The position numbers and the translations under genes are program-made. From a virus: 64,000 nt of DNA. Below are positions 7,390 through 14,874 of the stretch, piece by piece (within the stretch, counting starts at the first letter, position 1; every line of letters starts with the position of its first letter). The notes under the pieces were generated by a model, which worked only from the letters and a program-made list of their open reading frames with translations, did not search any database and had not been told where the DNA came from. The DNA is taken from IMG/VR virus record IMGVR_UViG_3300037321_000063, positions 1-64,000 of that record; one strand, 5' to 3'.

Positions 7390-8093
7390 AAGGATTCGAA
7401 AAAATTTGAAACCCCTTTGATATGCACCGTTTCCTTATGACCGCAATTTTTGCATTCATATCCAGTGTACAGTTCGATTCTTGGGATCTCTTTAACGTAA
7501 TTGCTGATCTCTAATAGCTGTTCGATACTAACAGATTCAATCATCTGCTTTGCTTCATCTTTAGTGAAATCGACTCCGGCTATCATTACTTGATTGTCAC
7601 TAGTTACCGATTTAATACATACGCCGATAATAGCTAATGTGGAATCCATTTCATTTCCTGTACTATCAGTAACTTCAAGGAAGTCTTTAAATGTTGGGCT
7701 ACCTATAACTATATCAACGCCACTAAATGAAAATATCTTATCATCAAAGGCAGTGTTAGAAGATTTAATATTTTCCAGATTAATAGGCACTGGATTAACT
7801 GTCTCACACTTCGTACAATTAACTTTAAGCATGAATGCTTGTTTTGCTGTAGATGATGCATGTAACTGAATAAACAAGTACTCAATGTCACACAGTTCCA
7901 GATCAGTGACATTTACGCTATCCATTACACAGTTTGATAATACTTGTATAATAGCCGTTGGCATATTCGCTGGTGACTCTTTTGCAATCATTAAAATTTT
8001 ATATTCACTCATAACCATCGAACGCATCTTGATAACTTTACCGCTTGGCAATTTTACGTCAAAATGTGGGCTACTTAAAATTGGTAAACTCAT
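7386..8093 (-). CDS. 26: Baseplate hub assembly protein gp26-like, 235 aa
   Basis: The N terminus (ILSSPHFDVKLPSGKVIKMR) is the recognisable start of T4 gp26 (208 aa). A Cys4 cluster, VNCTKCE (around residue 94) plus YECKNCGHKE near the C terminus, suggests one zinc site in the middle/end. In T4 the family acts in building the central hub and is absent from the finished particle. It lies between a tube-fold gene and the tape measure. Confidence 0.75.
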   Translation of the reverse strand: MSLPILSSPHFDVKLPSGKVIKMRSMVMSEYKILMIAKESPANMPTAIIQVLSNCVMDSVNVTDLELCDIEYLFIQLHASSTAKQAFMLKVNCTKCETVNPVPINLENIKSSNTAFDDKIFSFSGVDIVIGSPTFKDFLEVTDSTGNEMDSTLAIIGVCIKSVTSDNQVMIAGVDFTKDEAKQMIESVSIEQLLEISNYVKEIPRIELYTGYECKNCGHKETVHIKGVSNFFESL

Positions 8094-8113
8094 TTCAAAA
8101 TTCCTCTTATATA

Positions 8114-8773
8114 TTAATTTTTATTTATCATATCAACTAAACTAGCTGGATTCGCATCTAGTGTGGTTGACCATCTGTATGTGAATTCTACGTCATAGAC
8201 CATAACTTCGTTATTATTATCAAAACTTAATGCAATTGCACCAAGACTACTAGGATAACATTCATGAAAATAGGTTAACGATGTTGGTACACCTTTCCTA
8301 TTGTATTGATATACGTAAATTCCAGTGACATATTCATCATAATATCCAACCAAACCAGTTTGTCTATCAACAATGGAATTCTGCCAATCTTCAAAAAATA
8401 TTCTATTTGATTGATCGGTATCCGCATAGAATGTTAATGTGAATGGTGCGAATGTATTATATTTAGGAACGTTTTTAAACGGCTTTATCGATTGATTAAC
8501 TTCGGTTTCGAGTGATGTACCCGATAGATTCGCACCCTTACAAAGTAATCCCAAATCGTAAAAATCTCTTTTAGCTAACTGTTTAGCAGTTCCTATTGCC
8601 GCACCCAAACTACCGAATGATGTATCACCCTGAAATAGCTTATCGTTTTTATCAGCCAATACCTTATAGATAATAGCTGGGTTAATCTGCACCCTAAACA
8701 AGTTAGTTCTTGCTAGGTCAGATTCGTTAATTTTTGCTTTAAACTGACTCATATCTATATTAAATGGATTCAT
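8114..8773 (-). CDS. 54: Tail-tube-fold baseplate protein (gp54-like), 219 aa
   Basis: The tube-family pattern is clear: an early ARTNLFRVQI strand, the middle FTLTFYADTDQSNRIFFEDW, and late ECYPSSLGAIALSFDNNNEVMVYDVEFTYRW split over two strands. T4 gp54 starts tube polymerisation on the baseplate. This protein is longer than the main tube protein at 37050 and lies in the hub operon, so gp54 is the best fit. A second initiator or minor tube role is the alternative. Confidence 0.6.
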   Translation of the reverse strand: MNPFNIDMSQFKAKINESDLARTNLFRVQINPAIIYKVLADKNDKLFQGDTSFGSLGAAIGTAKQLAKRDFYDLGLLCKGANLSGTSLETEVNQSIKPFKNVPKYNTFAPFTLTFYADTDQSNRIFFEDWQNSIVDRQTGLVGYYDEYVTGIYVYQYNRKGVPTSLTYFHECYPSSLGAIALSFDNNNEVMVYDVEFTYRWSTTLDANPASLVDMINKN

Positions 8774-8774
8774 A

Positions 8775-9359
8775 TTACCCTCTACTATCCTTCCAAACTT
8801 TACGTGAACTATATCTTTTATTATTTACAACAAATTGCTGTGTTGGCAAGTATATTGCATTCACCCATTCATTAGGTGGAATAGCCGAAATATTACTTCT
8901 AACCTGAGTAAGTAGATACCGCTTGATCATATGTTCGCTGTATGGTATGCCTTTAACTTTAGCCCAATCAATTTTAAATATCGTATTGTTTCCGATTACT
9001 CTTGTATTCGTGTACTTCAGTATCTGCTCTAAAAATATTTCTCGTTGTTTAGGTGGAATATAATGTAAATTTAACCCTAACCAAGTTCCTTTGGATATAT
9101 TACCCAGTAGAATGATCAGTGGGAATTTATCATAGTACGGTAATGTTTTTCTATGTTTAGCCAGATATACATACGTAACCATAGAACCAACTACAGGTTT
9201 ACTTTTGGATTTATATTTCAGATCTTTAATCTTGGCAACAAACCATTTTTGAGACTTACTATTTTTATCAGCCTGTGAGTCACGTTTGTTCTTCCGCTTG
9301 TTAGCTCGGAATTGATCCAATAAGGATTCTTCCTCTTCCGTTGTTCTCTTAATCGCCAT
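8775..9359 (-). CDS. 2: Possible DNA end protector (gp2-like), 194 aa
   Basis: Very basic N terminus (Lys/Arg-rich to about residue 40) followed by a compact domain with LPYYDKFPLIILLGN, GLNLHYIPPKQRE and SHMIKRYLLTQ-type segments. In my memory this pattern belongs to a protein of marine T4-like phages annotated as the DNA end protector (T4 gp2), encoded next to gene 4. T4 gp2 sits on packaged DNA ends and blocks RecBCD. It is adjacent to the gp4-like gene here. The assignment is moderate. Confidence 0.45.
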   Translation of the reverse strand: MAIKRTTEEEESLLDQFRANKRKNKRDSQADKNSKSQKWFVAKIKDLKYKSKSKPVVGSMVTYVYLAKHRKTLPYYDKFPLIILLGNISKGTWLGLNLHYIPPKQREIFLEQILKYTNTRVIGNNTIFKIDWAKVKGIPYSEHMIKRYLLTQVRSNISAIPPNEWVNAIYLPTQQFVVNNKRYSSRKVWKDSRG

Positions 9360-9481
9360 TATTTATCTTCTTTAAAAAATTCATCAAATGTCGTATGTCC
9401 AACCGAAGTCGCAATTATATCCAGTTCGGTTATAATTATATCAAGATATCTCATTATCTTATTAAAATCTGATTCACTCAT
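9359..9481 (-). CDS. Small coupled protein, 40 aa
   Basis: The frame was read directly. It overlaps both neighbours by a few bases: its ATG overlaps the gp4-like stop (ATGA) and its stop overlaps the next ATG (TAATG). Sequence MSESDFNKIMRYLDIIITEL continues with an acidic end. Coupling on both sides supports a real gene; function unknown. Confidence 0.5.
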   Translation of the reverse strand: MSESDFNKIMRYLDIIITELDIIATSVGHTTFDEFFKEDK

Positions 9482-9924
9482 ACCTGTATCCCTAATCGAC
9501 TTAGACCATGCTCGGTTAATATTACAAACTTAATACCCTTTTTAATGGATGCATTATATGCCGCGAGCCATTTATCTTTATTCTTACTATAAGTTAATGC
9601 TTCATCCAATAGCCGCTTTTTATTTTTATTCTTGCCGCCTTTCGGTTCTTGAGTTTGTTTAAATGGCTTAACTTCAAACCAGAATTCTTGACCGCTATCA
9701 TATTTGACCCAGAAGTCCATAAAATATCTATGCTTCTTACCGTCAGTACTCCATACATAAGGAATAACGGTTTCTTCTGAGTTCCACCGGACAACCTTCG
9801 GATTATTATCCAAATGTATCATGAATTTTTGTTCCCAAGAAGAACGATAAGTAATTGCTTGAAAATTTCCTTTATACTTTGCATGGTTCTTTGGGACAAA
9901 TTTACCTTTATATGTATTGTACAT
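9478..9924 (-). CDS. 4: Head completion nuclease-fold protein (gp4-like), 148 aa
   Basis: It matches T4 gp4 (gp50/65, about 150 aa) from the start: basic YKGKFVPKNHAKYKGN, then YRSSWEQKFM, W(N/S)SEE.VIPY, and a D...E.K core (FMDFWVKYDSGQEFWFEVKP) typical of phage head-closure endonuclease folds. It acts when filled heads are closed before tail joining. No ribosome site precedes the ATG. A late promoter box ends only 4 bp before it, so the mRNA may be leaderless. Confidence 0.85.
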   Translation of the reverse strand: MYNTYKGKFVPKNHAKYKGNFQAITYRSSWEQKFMIHLDNNPKVVRWNSEETVIPYVWSTDGKKHRYFMDFWVKYDSGQEFWFEVKPFKQTQEPKGGKNKNKKRLLDEALTYSKNKDKWLAAYNASIKKGIKFVILTEHGLSRLGIQV

Positions 9925-9928
9925 ACTA

Positions 9929-9936
9929 TATTTATA
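9929..9936 (-). promoter_or_regulatory. T4-type late promoter box
   Basis: TATAAATA on the minus strand, 4 bp upstream of the gp4-like ATG. It would drive the hub/head-completion operon 9924 to 4963. Transcription would begin at or very near the start codon. Confidence 0.6.
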
Positions 9937-9941
9937 CTCAC

Positions 9942-9966
9942 AAAAAAGCTAACACGAAGTTAGCTT
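9942..9966 (-). terminator. Rho-independent terminator
   Basis: Stem AGCTAAC/GTTAGCT with a 4-nt loop, followed on the minus strand by six T. It separates the upstream early minus-strand genes from the late operon that begins at 9924. Confidence 0.8.
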
Positions 9967-9991
9967 ATAAGTTATTTTAAGGTTTCAGTTT

Positions 9992-10177
9992 TTAATTATT
10001 TAAAATATCTGAAATATTAAGTGAGTCCACACTTAACAATTTATTATCTACCCTTAATTTAACTATTAATTTAGTATCAGTACCACCAGCCATACTCATA
10101 GATTGATCTATATCCAATTCTACTTGCAGTTCTGAAAGCATATCGTATACCATTATCTTAACGTCATTTTCAGTCAT
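9992..10177 (-). CDS. Hypothetical protein, 61 aa
   Basis: Acidic small protein; the start follows the previous stop directly. It is the last gene before the minus-strand terminator. It contains MSMAGGTDTKLIVKLRV, a short beta-like segment. No family is recognised. Confidence 0.55.
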   Translation of the reverse strand: MTENDVKIMVYDMLSELQVELDIDQSMSMAGGTDTKLIVKLRVDNKLLSVDSLNISDILNN

Positions 10178-10474
10178 TTACTCGACTCCCTTTTTAGTTT
10201 TATAGTAGTCAAAATCATTTTCATCAATGATCGGAATTATTTCATCTTCATTAGCGGCTAATAACTCCTGTTCGATAACATAACGGCTTTTGTCAACGTC
10301 CTCGACAAATCCTAAAGCATTGGCAATTTCTATCTTTAGAAGCGCATTCGCGCGCTCTAATAGAAGGATTCGGTTCTCGGCTATAATCAATTGATCTGTC
10401 CTAAAATTATCGAGTTCTTGTAATGATTTTTCGTAATCATTACTTGCTTTGGTAACACATGCAAATTCGCGCAT
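10178..10474 (-). CDS. Helical hypothetical protein, 98 aa
   Basis: Its ATG overlaps the previous stop region at 10474. Leu/Glu-rich helix (ENRILLLERANALLKIEIA) and an acidic C terminus. Similar in style to the small coiled-coil early proteins at 3.5-4.3 kb. Function unknown. Confidence 0.6.
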   Translation of the reverse strand: MREFACVTKASNDYEKSLQELDNFRTDQLIIAENRILLLERANALLKIEIANALGFVEDVDKSRYVIEQELLAANEDEIIPIIDENDFDYYKTKKGVE

Positions 10475-10854
10475 TATTCTGAGTCCTTACGTTCTAGTCG
10501 CATTCTAAGTATCTTTATGTGAGCATTATTTACTACAGCTAAGTTCTGCGCTTTTTTAGCATCTTCAACATAATTATATATCTGCTGTTCTTGCTCTATG
10601 ACCTTATTAGTTAATTCGTCATTCAAGTCTTTGTAATTAATTGGTGTAGGATCTGGTATAACTTTAAACTTGAATTCATGATGCGCATGATGATCCCAGA
10701 AATGTTTCACACTCACGTATGATTGAGTTTCTGGCATATCGTGGACCGCAAATACCATACCTTCGCTATTTGAAAATTTGCATATAACAGTGTACTTGCC
10801 ATAACTTATATGCTCACATATTGTCGGGAACACTTTACCATTCCATATTTTCAT
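10474..10854 (-). CDS. Hypothetical protein, 126 aa
   Basis: Ribosome site and early leader GAAGGAAATATATT before ATG. The N-terminal ~70 residues look like a small beta-barrel (IWNGKVFPTICEHISYGKYT) with a His-rich HHAHHEFKF segment; the C-terminal half is a coiled coil. No known family is recognised. Confidence 0.6.
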   Translation of the reverse strand: MKIWNGKVFPTICEHISYGKYTVICKFSNSEGMVFAVHDMPETQSYVSVKHFWDHHAHHEFKFKVIPDPTPINYKDLNDELTNKVIEQEQQIYNYVEDAKKAQNLAVVNNAHIKILRMRLERKDSE

Positions 10855-11024
10855 AATATATTTCCTTCGATTTGTGATTTTAATTTAACACGCCTAACTA
10901 AGTATTCTTCTACAGTTATACCATTACCTGTACGTATGAGCAAATAGTCTTTTTCTAATTCCTCGGCGGTGACTGTAGAAAATAGTTCATCGGCGGCGGC
11001 TAAACTTTTATCATATATGTTCAT
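10851..11024 (-). CDS. Small acidic protein, 57 aa
   Basis: The frame was read directly between two coupled neighbours (ATGA overlaps at both ends). Helical, acidic sequence with LAAADELFSTVTAEELEKDY. The tight coupling on both sides is the evidence for it; function unknown. Confidence 0.5.
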   Translation of the reverse strand: MNIYDKSLAAADELFSTVTAEELEKDYLLIRTGNGITVEEYLVRRVKLKSQIEGNIL

Positions 11025-11206
11025 AAATCAACCCAACTAATATAAAGTATAGAACCTATCACAGTTGATCCTTTCTTGTCAATATAATCTGCATAGGTAA
11101 CATTGGCACGATAACCACCGCGCGCCGTATACGGTTCTGTATATTTTTTAATCAATTTGTTACCAGCACGAAATGGTATTGGCAAATATGGTTTAATAGA
11201 TGCCAT
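11021..11206 (-). CDS. Hypothetical protein, 61 aa
   Basis: Basic, beta-prone protein (IPFRAGNKLIKKYTEPYTARG). It overlaps both neighbours by a few bases. No family is recognised. Confidence 0.5.
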   Translation of the reverse strand: MASIKPYLPIPFRAGNKLIKKYTEPYTARGGYRANVTYADYIDKKGSTVIGSILYISWVDL

Positions 11207-11519
11207 TTGTATTTACCCATTCACGATATTCTGATAGGTCAACATAACCGTAACTTATGATACCAACATCTACCGAATTGGAACGTTTCACTTCATTAAA
11301 ACCCTGTAGGCTGTTTTTAACGATAGATGAACACATTGCTGGAATGACATAGGCAACCTCTGGATAGCCACCATTAGCATCTGGTACATTGTCAGTAAAG
11401 AAATGGACGGATGAAATTTCATGTTGATGTGGGGTATCGTAATTTTTGGCAATTGAAAAGTGCGTTACATTCAACGCTATCAATCGGTCTAACATTTTTG
11501 AATTTACATAACCTAGCAT
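11193..11519 (-). CDS. Hypothetical protein, 108 aa
   Basis: ATG behind the early leader GAGGAATATATT. Globular alpha/beta composition with HFSIAKNYDTPHQHEISSVH and a Tyr-rich C terminus. Part of the minus-strand early operon. Function unknown. Confidence 0.6.
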   Translation of the reverse strand: MLGYVNSKMLDRLIALNVTHFSIAKNYDTPHQHEISSVHFFTDNVPDANGGYPEVAYVIPAMCSSIVKNSLQGFNEVKRSNSVDVGIISYGYVDLSEYREWVNTNGIY

Positions 11520-11535
11520 AATATATTCCTCTAAT

Positions 11536-11730
11536 TTATTTGTTCAGGTATAAACCGAATGAGTTCGGGATATCAACACCATTGAACTGATCTGGTGCGC
11601 TCATAGTTCTAAGGACACCATTAACTAGCGCCGCTGGATTGCCATACTTATCCGACTTTAGTTCTCTTACGATGTTTCGTGTGGTCGATGTCATATCGGT
11701 TGACGTATGGATTGCGACTTTAATTTTCAT
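11536..11730 (-). CDS. Small protein, 64 aa
   Basis: A longer frame reaches back to a TTG at 11808, but the ATG at 11730 follows the typical early leader AGAGACAATATATT and lies downstream of a strong promoter, so it is chosen. The sequence starts MKIKVAIHTSTDMTSTTRNI and is globular. No family is recognised. Confidence 0.6.
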   Translation of the reverse strand: MKIKVAIHTSTDMTSTTRNIVRELKSDKYGNPAALVNGVLRTMSAPDQFNGVDIPNSFGLYLNK

Positions 11731-11761
11731 AATATATTGTCTCTGTAAGAACTGAATACCT

Positions 11762-11790
11762 ATATTAATCGCTAATACAGATATTGTCAA
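11762..11790 (-). promoter_or_regulatory. Strong early sigma70-type promoter
   Basis: On the minus strand: TTGACA (11785-11790), exactly 17 bp, TAATAT (11762-11767), then AGGTATTCAG. It drives the small genes 11730 to 9992. The -10 plus AGGTA tail is shared with the other early promoters in the window. Confidence 0.8.
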
Positions 11791-11794
11791 GGAT

Positions 11795-12397
11795 TTATTT
11801 TTTTTCAAAAACTAGAAAGTAAGAGTGAAACTTTCTAGCATGTTTTTGGTTTTTATGATTGTGACCTATAATTCTATTTTTAGCTAATAAAACAAAAATA
11901 TCCTTTGTATAAAATCCAAGCCTTTCAGCTTCATTTATTATATGAATATGAGAAAAGAACTGTTTGCCAGCACTAACCGTATCTTGACATTTGAATATTA
12001 AAACACCTTTTTTATTTAAAATCCTATGGAATTCTTCTAAGCATTCGTCATACCAAGACCAAACATCCCGCATGTATCTGAATCCATGAAATCTTTCACC
12101 CATAATACCTGTAGGCTTATCTTTTGTATAACCCGCAAGAAAAGGTGGATCAAACATAATATTTGATATTGAACAATCTTTAAAATCAAGGTCGTTAGCA
12201 TTAAATTTCAATGTGTCATTAGTTTGTGGGTATAGATCAGATTTATGAAGGGGTTGATTTATACCTGATTTTTTATAAAAATTACCTTTTGAGTATGTGG
12301 GATCAAGATTTATATTCTCACCTTTTAAGTGTAATTTAATGATGTTTTTTATAATGTCTTGTTGACTGTAACTTATTGTAGATATAATTTCATTCAT
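11795..12397 (-). CDS. DNA methyltransferase, DPPF-type, 200 aa
   Basis: The motif IV segment FDPPFLAGY, preceded by a NDLDFKDCSISNI-type strand, marks an amino-methyltransferase (N6-adenine or N4-cytosine). A second conserved strand, GVLIFKCQDTV, follows about 60 residues later as in small phage methylases. No clear S-adenosylmethionine FxGxG motif is visible, so the enzyme may be compact or permuted. Probably modifies phage DNA against restriction. The ATG overlaps the previous stop. Confidence 0.7.
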   Translation of the reverse strand: MNEIISTISYSQQDIIKNIIKLHLKGENINLDPTYSKGNFYKKSGINQPLHKSDLYPQTNDTLKFNANDLDFKDCSISNIMFDPPFLAGYTKDKPTGIMGERFHGFRYMRDVWSWYDECLEEFHRILNKKGVLIFKCQDTVSAGKQFFSHIHIINEAERLGFYTKDIFVLLAKNRIIGHNHKNQKHARKFHSYFLVFEKK

Positions 12398-12609
12398 TAG
12401 TTTATTTCATGTGGTGGCATGAGCAGTACAGTTCCTACCGGATAATAATCATGCGCACCCATATCTGGATATTCCAGTGAATTCAGTCTTGCAATTTCTA
12501 CCCATAGATAAACGTCACCCAATGCACGTAATGCAATACCTGATACAGATTTGGCGGCGTGTGTTCTGTAGGTATTACTAGCCCAAGTTTTATAATCTTT
12601 AGTACTCAT
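12397..12609 (-). CDS. LysM-like small protein, 70 aa
   Basis: The pattern YRTHAAKSVSGIALRALGD, then EIARLN, then a late YPVGTVLLMP follows the LysM fold (start strand, GDvywEIArLN helix, G..L.lP strand), which binds peptidoglycan or serves in tail proteins. It fills nearly the whole protein. It lies upstream of the methylase in the same unit. The call rests on pattern alone. Confidence 0.45.
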   Translation of the reverse strand: MSTKDYKTWASNTYRTHAAKSVSGIALRALGDVYLWVEIARLNSLEYPDMGAHDYYPVGTVLLMPPHEIN

Positions 12610-12621
12610 ATTTTCATCCTA

Positions 12622-13050
12622 TTATTCAAAGTAAATACGTTTGCAATATTTTTCTTTTCTTGATGCGAGATAGGATTTAATTAATCCATCTTCATCGGTT
12701 GATGGTGTATCAGCATGAAATTTACGCCTAATAATCTCACCTAACCATATACCCAATGCAACGTATGATAACATACCAAAAAATACACTAAGTCCCAATA
12801 TTGAATCAGTATCGTATTCAATTACCAAAAATACCCAAAGGGGAAATGTAACCAAACCACTAATTAATAATAAAGCAATAACAAGCGCCGCCGCCGCCGC
12901 GCCGCCGCCAAAGAATATAAACAATAAAGGTATTACCGTAACTGCATTAACAACTTGCCAAAAGTATATACACAAATTACTTTTTGGGCGTATACTTAAC
13001 TTCATTAGCCATTTATAATGCCATGCGCTCTTTTTAATTTTCATATTCAT
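12622..13050 (-). CDS. Membrane protein, 142 aa
   Basis: Three or four hydrophobic helices: AVTVIPLLFIFFGGGAAAAA continuing into LVIALLLISGL, then FPLWVFLVIEY, and LSVFFGMLSYVALGIWLGEI. A charged C terminus follows. The Ala run is written only with GCC and GCG codons, notable in this AT-rich genome. Integral inner-membrane protein of unknown role. Confidence 0.6.
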   Translation of the reverse strand: MNMKIKKSAWHYKWLMKLSIRPKSNLCIYFWQVVNAVTVIPLLFIFFGGGAAAAALVIALLLISGLVTFPLWVFLVIEYDTDSILGLSVFFGMLSYVALGIWLGEIIRRKFHADTPSTDEDGLIKSYLASRKEKYCKRIYFE

Positions 13051-13076
13051 CTTATGTTCCTATTCTGTTGGAAATG

Positions 13077-13229
13077 TCAATCACTGACATCTTGAAAGTC
13101 TTCGGCAAGCTCTATGTGATCCCACTCTAACCCTTTAGCTCTATGGGCTGTAGTGATTATTATGTCAGCATCGACCACCAGCTGTTTGCCTTTGTAATAC
13201 TTAACCTTGTCTTGCTGTACTGTATTCAT
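13077..13229 (-). pseudogene. Fragment of UvrD/Fbh1-type helicase (motif V), 50 aa
   Basis: A 50-codon frame contains TTAHRAKGLEWDHIEL followed by AEDF. This is the signature around motif V of the UvrD_C_2 domain of superfamily 1 helicases (T.H..KGLEWD.V.L..DF). A helicase would need about 500 more residues, and neither Walker A nor the rest is nearby, so this is a remnant of a lost or transferred gene. It does carry an intact ATG and stop. Confidence 0.65.
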
Positions 13230-13298
13230 AATCTACCTGTTATATTATTCGTATTACTAAATATGGTATCCATCTTATACTATTCAAAATATAAAGTA

Positions 13299-13306
13299 TA
13301 TAAATA
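13299..13306 (+). promoter_or_regulatory. T4-type late promoter box
   Basis: TATAAATA 24 bp upstream of the gp48-like ATG; a weaker TATAAATC lies at 13312. It starts the plus-strand baseplate operon. Confidence 0.75.
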
Positions 13307-13330
13307 ATTTATATAAATCGAGGAATGTAA

Positions 13331-14317
13331 ATGTTACCCAATGTAGAACCGACCCCAACTGACGAAGAACCTAAGATATGGGACAAAACTAAAAATGATC
13401 ATAAAACGGCTATAAGTTACCCTCAAGATGTAGAAACATCAAGAAGTAATACATCTTTTTTATCATTTTATGCTGTTCAGCCATTCTCATATTTTGAAAT
13501 GCACGGCGAAAAAGATGGTAATGCTAAAACTGTAGCTGATAGTTGGAAGAGATTTAAAACTGAATCACTAGCAAAAGAATTTGATGGTGAAAAAACAGAT
13601 TCAATTATCCATTTGTATATGCCAAATCTATTGGTAAACACTGCACATGAATATAACGACACTGCAATGTCTTGGGCTAAGAATATTACCGATGCGGTTG
13701 ATGCAACTGTAAAAGGTTATAACGATAATGGAAAGGGTATCGATGGTGCTGGGGTTGGGCTTGAAGAATTGGTTAAATCTGGATTAGGTACACTACAAAA
13801 GAACGTACTGTCACTATTTGACAAAGCCGCCGGTGGTGCATTTGAACAAGCAACCGGTAATGTCGTGAATCCTAAAGCCACAACACTGTACAAAGGTACT
13901 GCATTACGCACACAGACATTCACATTTCAATTCAAGCCTAGCAATTTACAAGAGGTTGCGGTTACTCATGAAATAATTAAACGATTTAGGGGTTTTTCCA
14001 GTGCATCAATAACGGCTGGTAATGTCGGATTTTCAGCCGTAGGAAAGAAGTCTGATTTTTTGAAGATACCACATTTCTGGTACTTGGAAGAAAAGTTGGC
14101 TAATACGAAAGCGGGGTATGCGACACCTAATCGAGATTTATTTAAATTTGGTCCAGCTGTACTAACCAATGTTCGAACAAACTATACACCCGATCAATAT
14201 TGGATAATGTTTAAATCCGGTGATCCTGTCAACGTGGAAATGGAATTATCATTTACTGAATTAATTGCATTAACCAGAGAAGATATTATGCCTAGCAATG
14301 GAGGTTTCAGTTTATGA
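13331..14317 (+). CDS. 48: Baseplate tail tube cap (gp48-like), 328 aa
   Basis: Ribosome site GAGGAATGTAA before ATG. The C-terminal half matches the gp48 pattern: ALRTQTFTFQFKPSNLQE, then HEIIKRFR, then late QYWIMFKSGDPVNVEMELSF strands (tube-related fold). T4 gp48 is about 364 aa, caps the hub and carries gp54 and the tube. It is first in the baseplate operon with gp53 and gp27 following. Confidence 0.8.
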   Translation: MLPNVEPTPTDEEPKIWDKTKNDHKTAISYPQDVETSRSNTSFLSFYAVQPFSYFEMHGEKDGNAKTVADSWKRFKTESLAKEFDGEKTDSIIHLYMPNLLVNTAHEYNDTAMSWAKNITDAVDATVKGYNDNGKGIDGAGVGLEELVKSGLGTLQKNVLSLFDKAAGGAFEQATGNVVNPKATTLYKGTALRTQTFTFQFKPSNLQEVAVTHEIIKRFRGFSSASITAGNVGFSAVGKKSDFLKIPHFWYLEEKLANTKAGYATPNRDLFKFGPAVLTNVRTNYTPDQYWIMFKSGDPVNVEMELSFTELIALTREDIMPSNGGFSL

Positions 14318-14874
14318 TATTAAAAGAATTCGTTAAAGTTGATTATGATGGTGCGCGCGTAGCTGATATTTTTCGCCCATTATCATTCTACAGTGACCAG
14401 ATAAAGGATAGTTTCATATTCAGTAGTATGAGTATATCGGGTGATGAAAGACCTGAGTTGTTGGCATTCACGAACGGCGGCAATCCTGAAATGACTTGGC
14501 TGTATTTACTCACCAATAATGTCACTGATCCATTTTGGGGATGGGTTGCCAATGAAACAGCCGTCAGAGAATTGACTATTAGACGTTATGATGATCCTGA
14601 AGCAATTCATCATCATCTGAATGTAGCTACTAAAGAAATATGGTATGACCTAGTTGAAGATTCAGAAAACTCCGGTACTTATTATGATGTGGGTGATACT
14701 GCAAAAGAACGTATTGCCGCACAAGGAAATTTCATACCAGTAACTAACTACGAATATGAATTGCAAATCAATGAGTCAAAAAGAAATGTACAAGCATTAA
14801 CGTCTGGTAGTTTCCTGAATTTTGATAGAATGATGAAGCAAGTTATTAAAGAGAGTGTCGATGTCAATAAATAA
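14314..14874 (+). CDS. 53: Baseplate wedge protein gp53, 186 aa
   Basis: The length fits T4 gp53 (about 196 aa). Diagnostic segments are VADIFRPLSFYSDQI, RPELLAFTNGGNPEMTWLYLL, DPFWGW and a C-terminal NYEYELQINESKRNVQ. gp53 clamps neighbouring wedges when the six wedges join round the hub. ATGA overlap with gp48. Confidence 0.85.
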   Translation: MILKEFVKVDYDGARVADIFRPLSFYSDQIKDSFIFSSMSISGDERPELLAFTNGGNPEMTWLYLLTNNVTDPFWGWVANETAVRELTIRRYDDPEAIHHHLNVATKEIWYDLVEDSENSGTYYDVGDTAKERIAAQGNFIPVTNYEYELQINESKRNVQALTSGSFLNFDRMMKQVIKESVDVNK

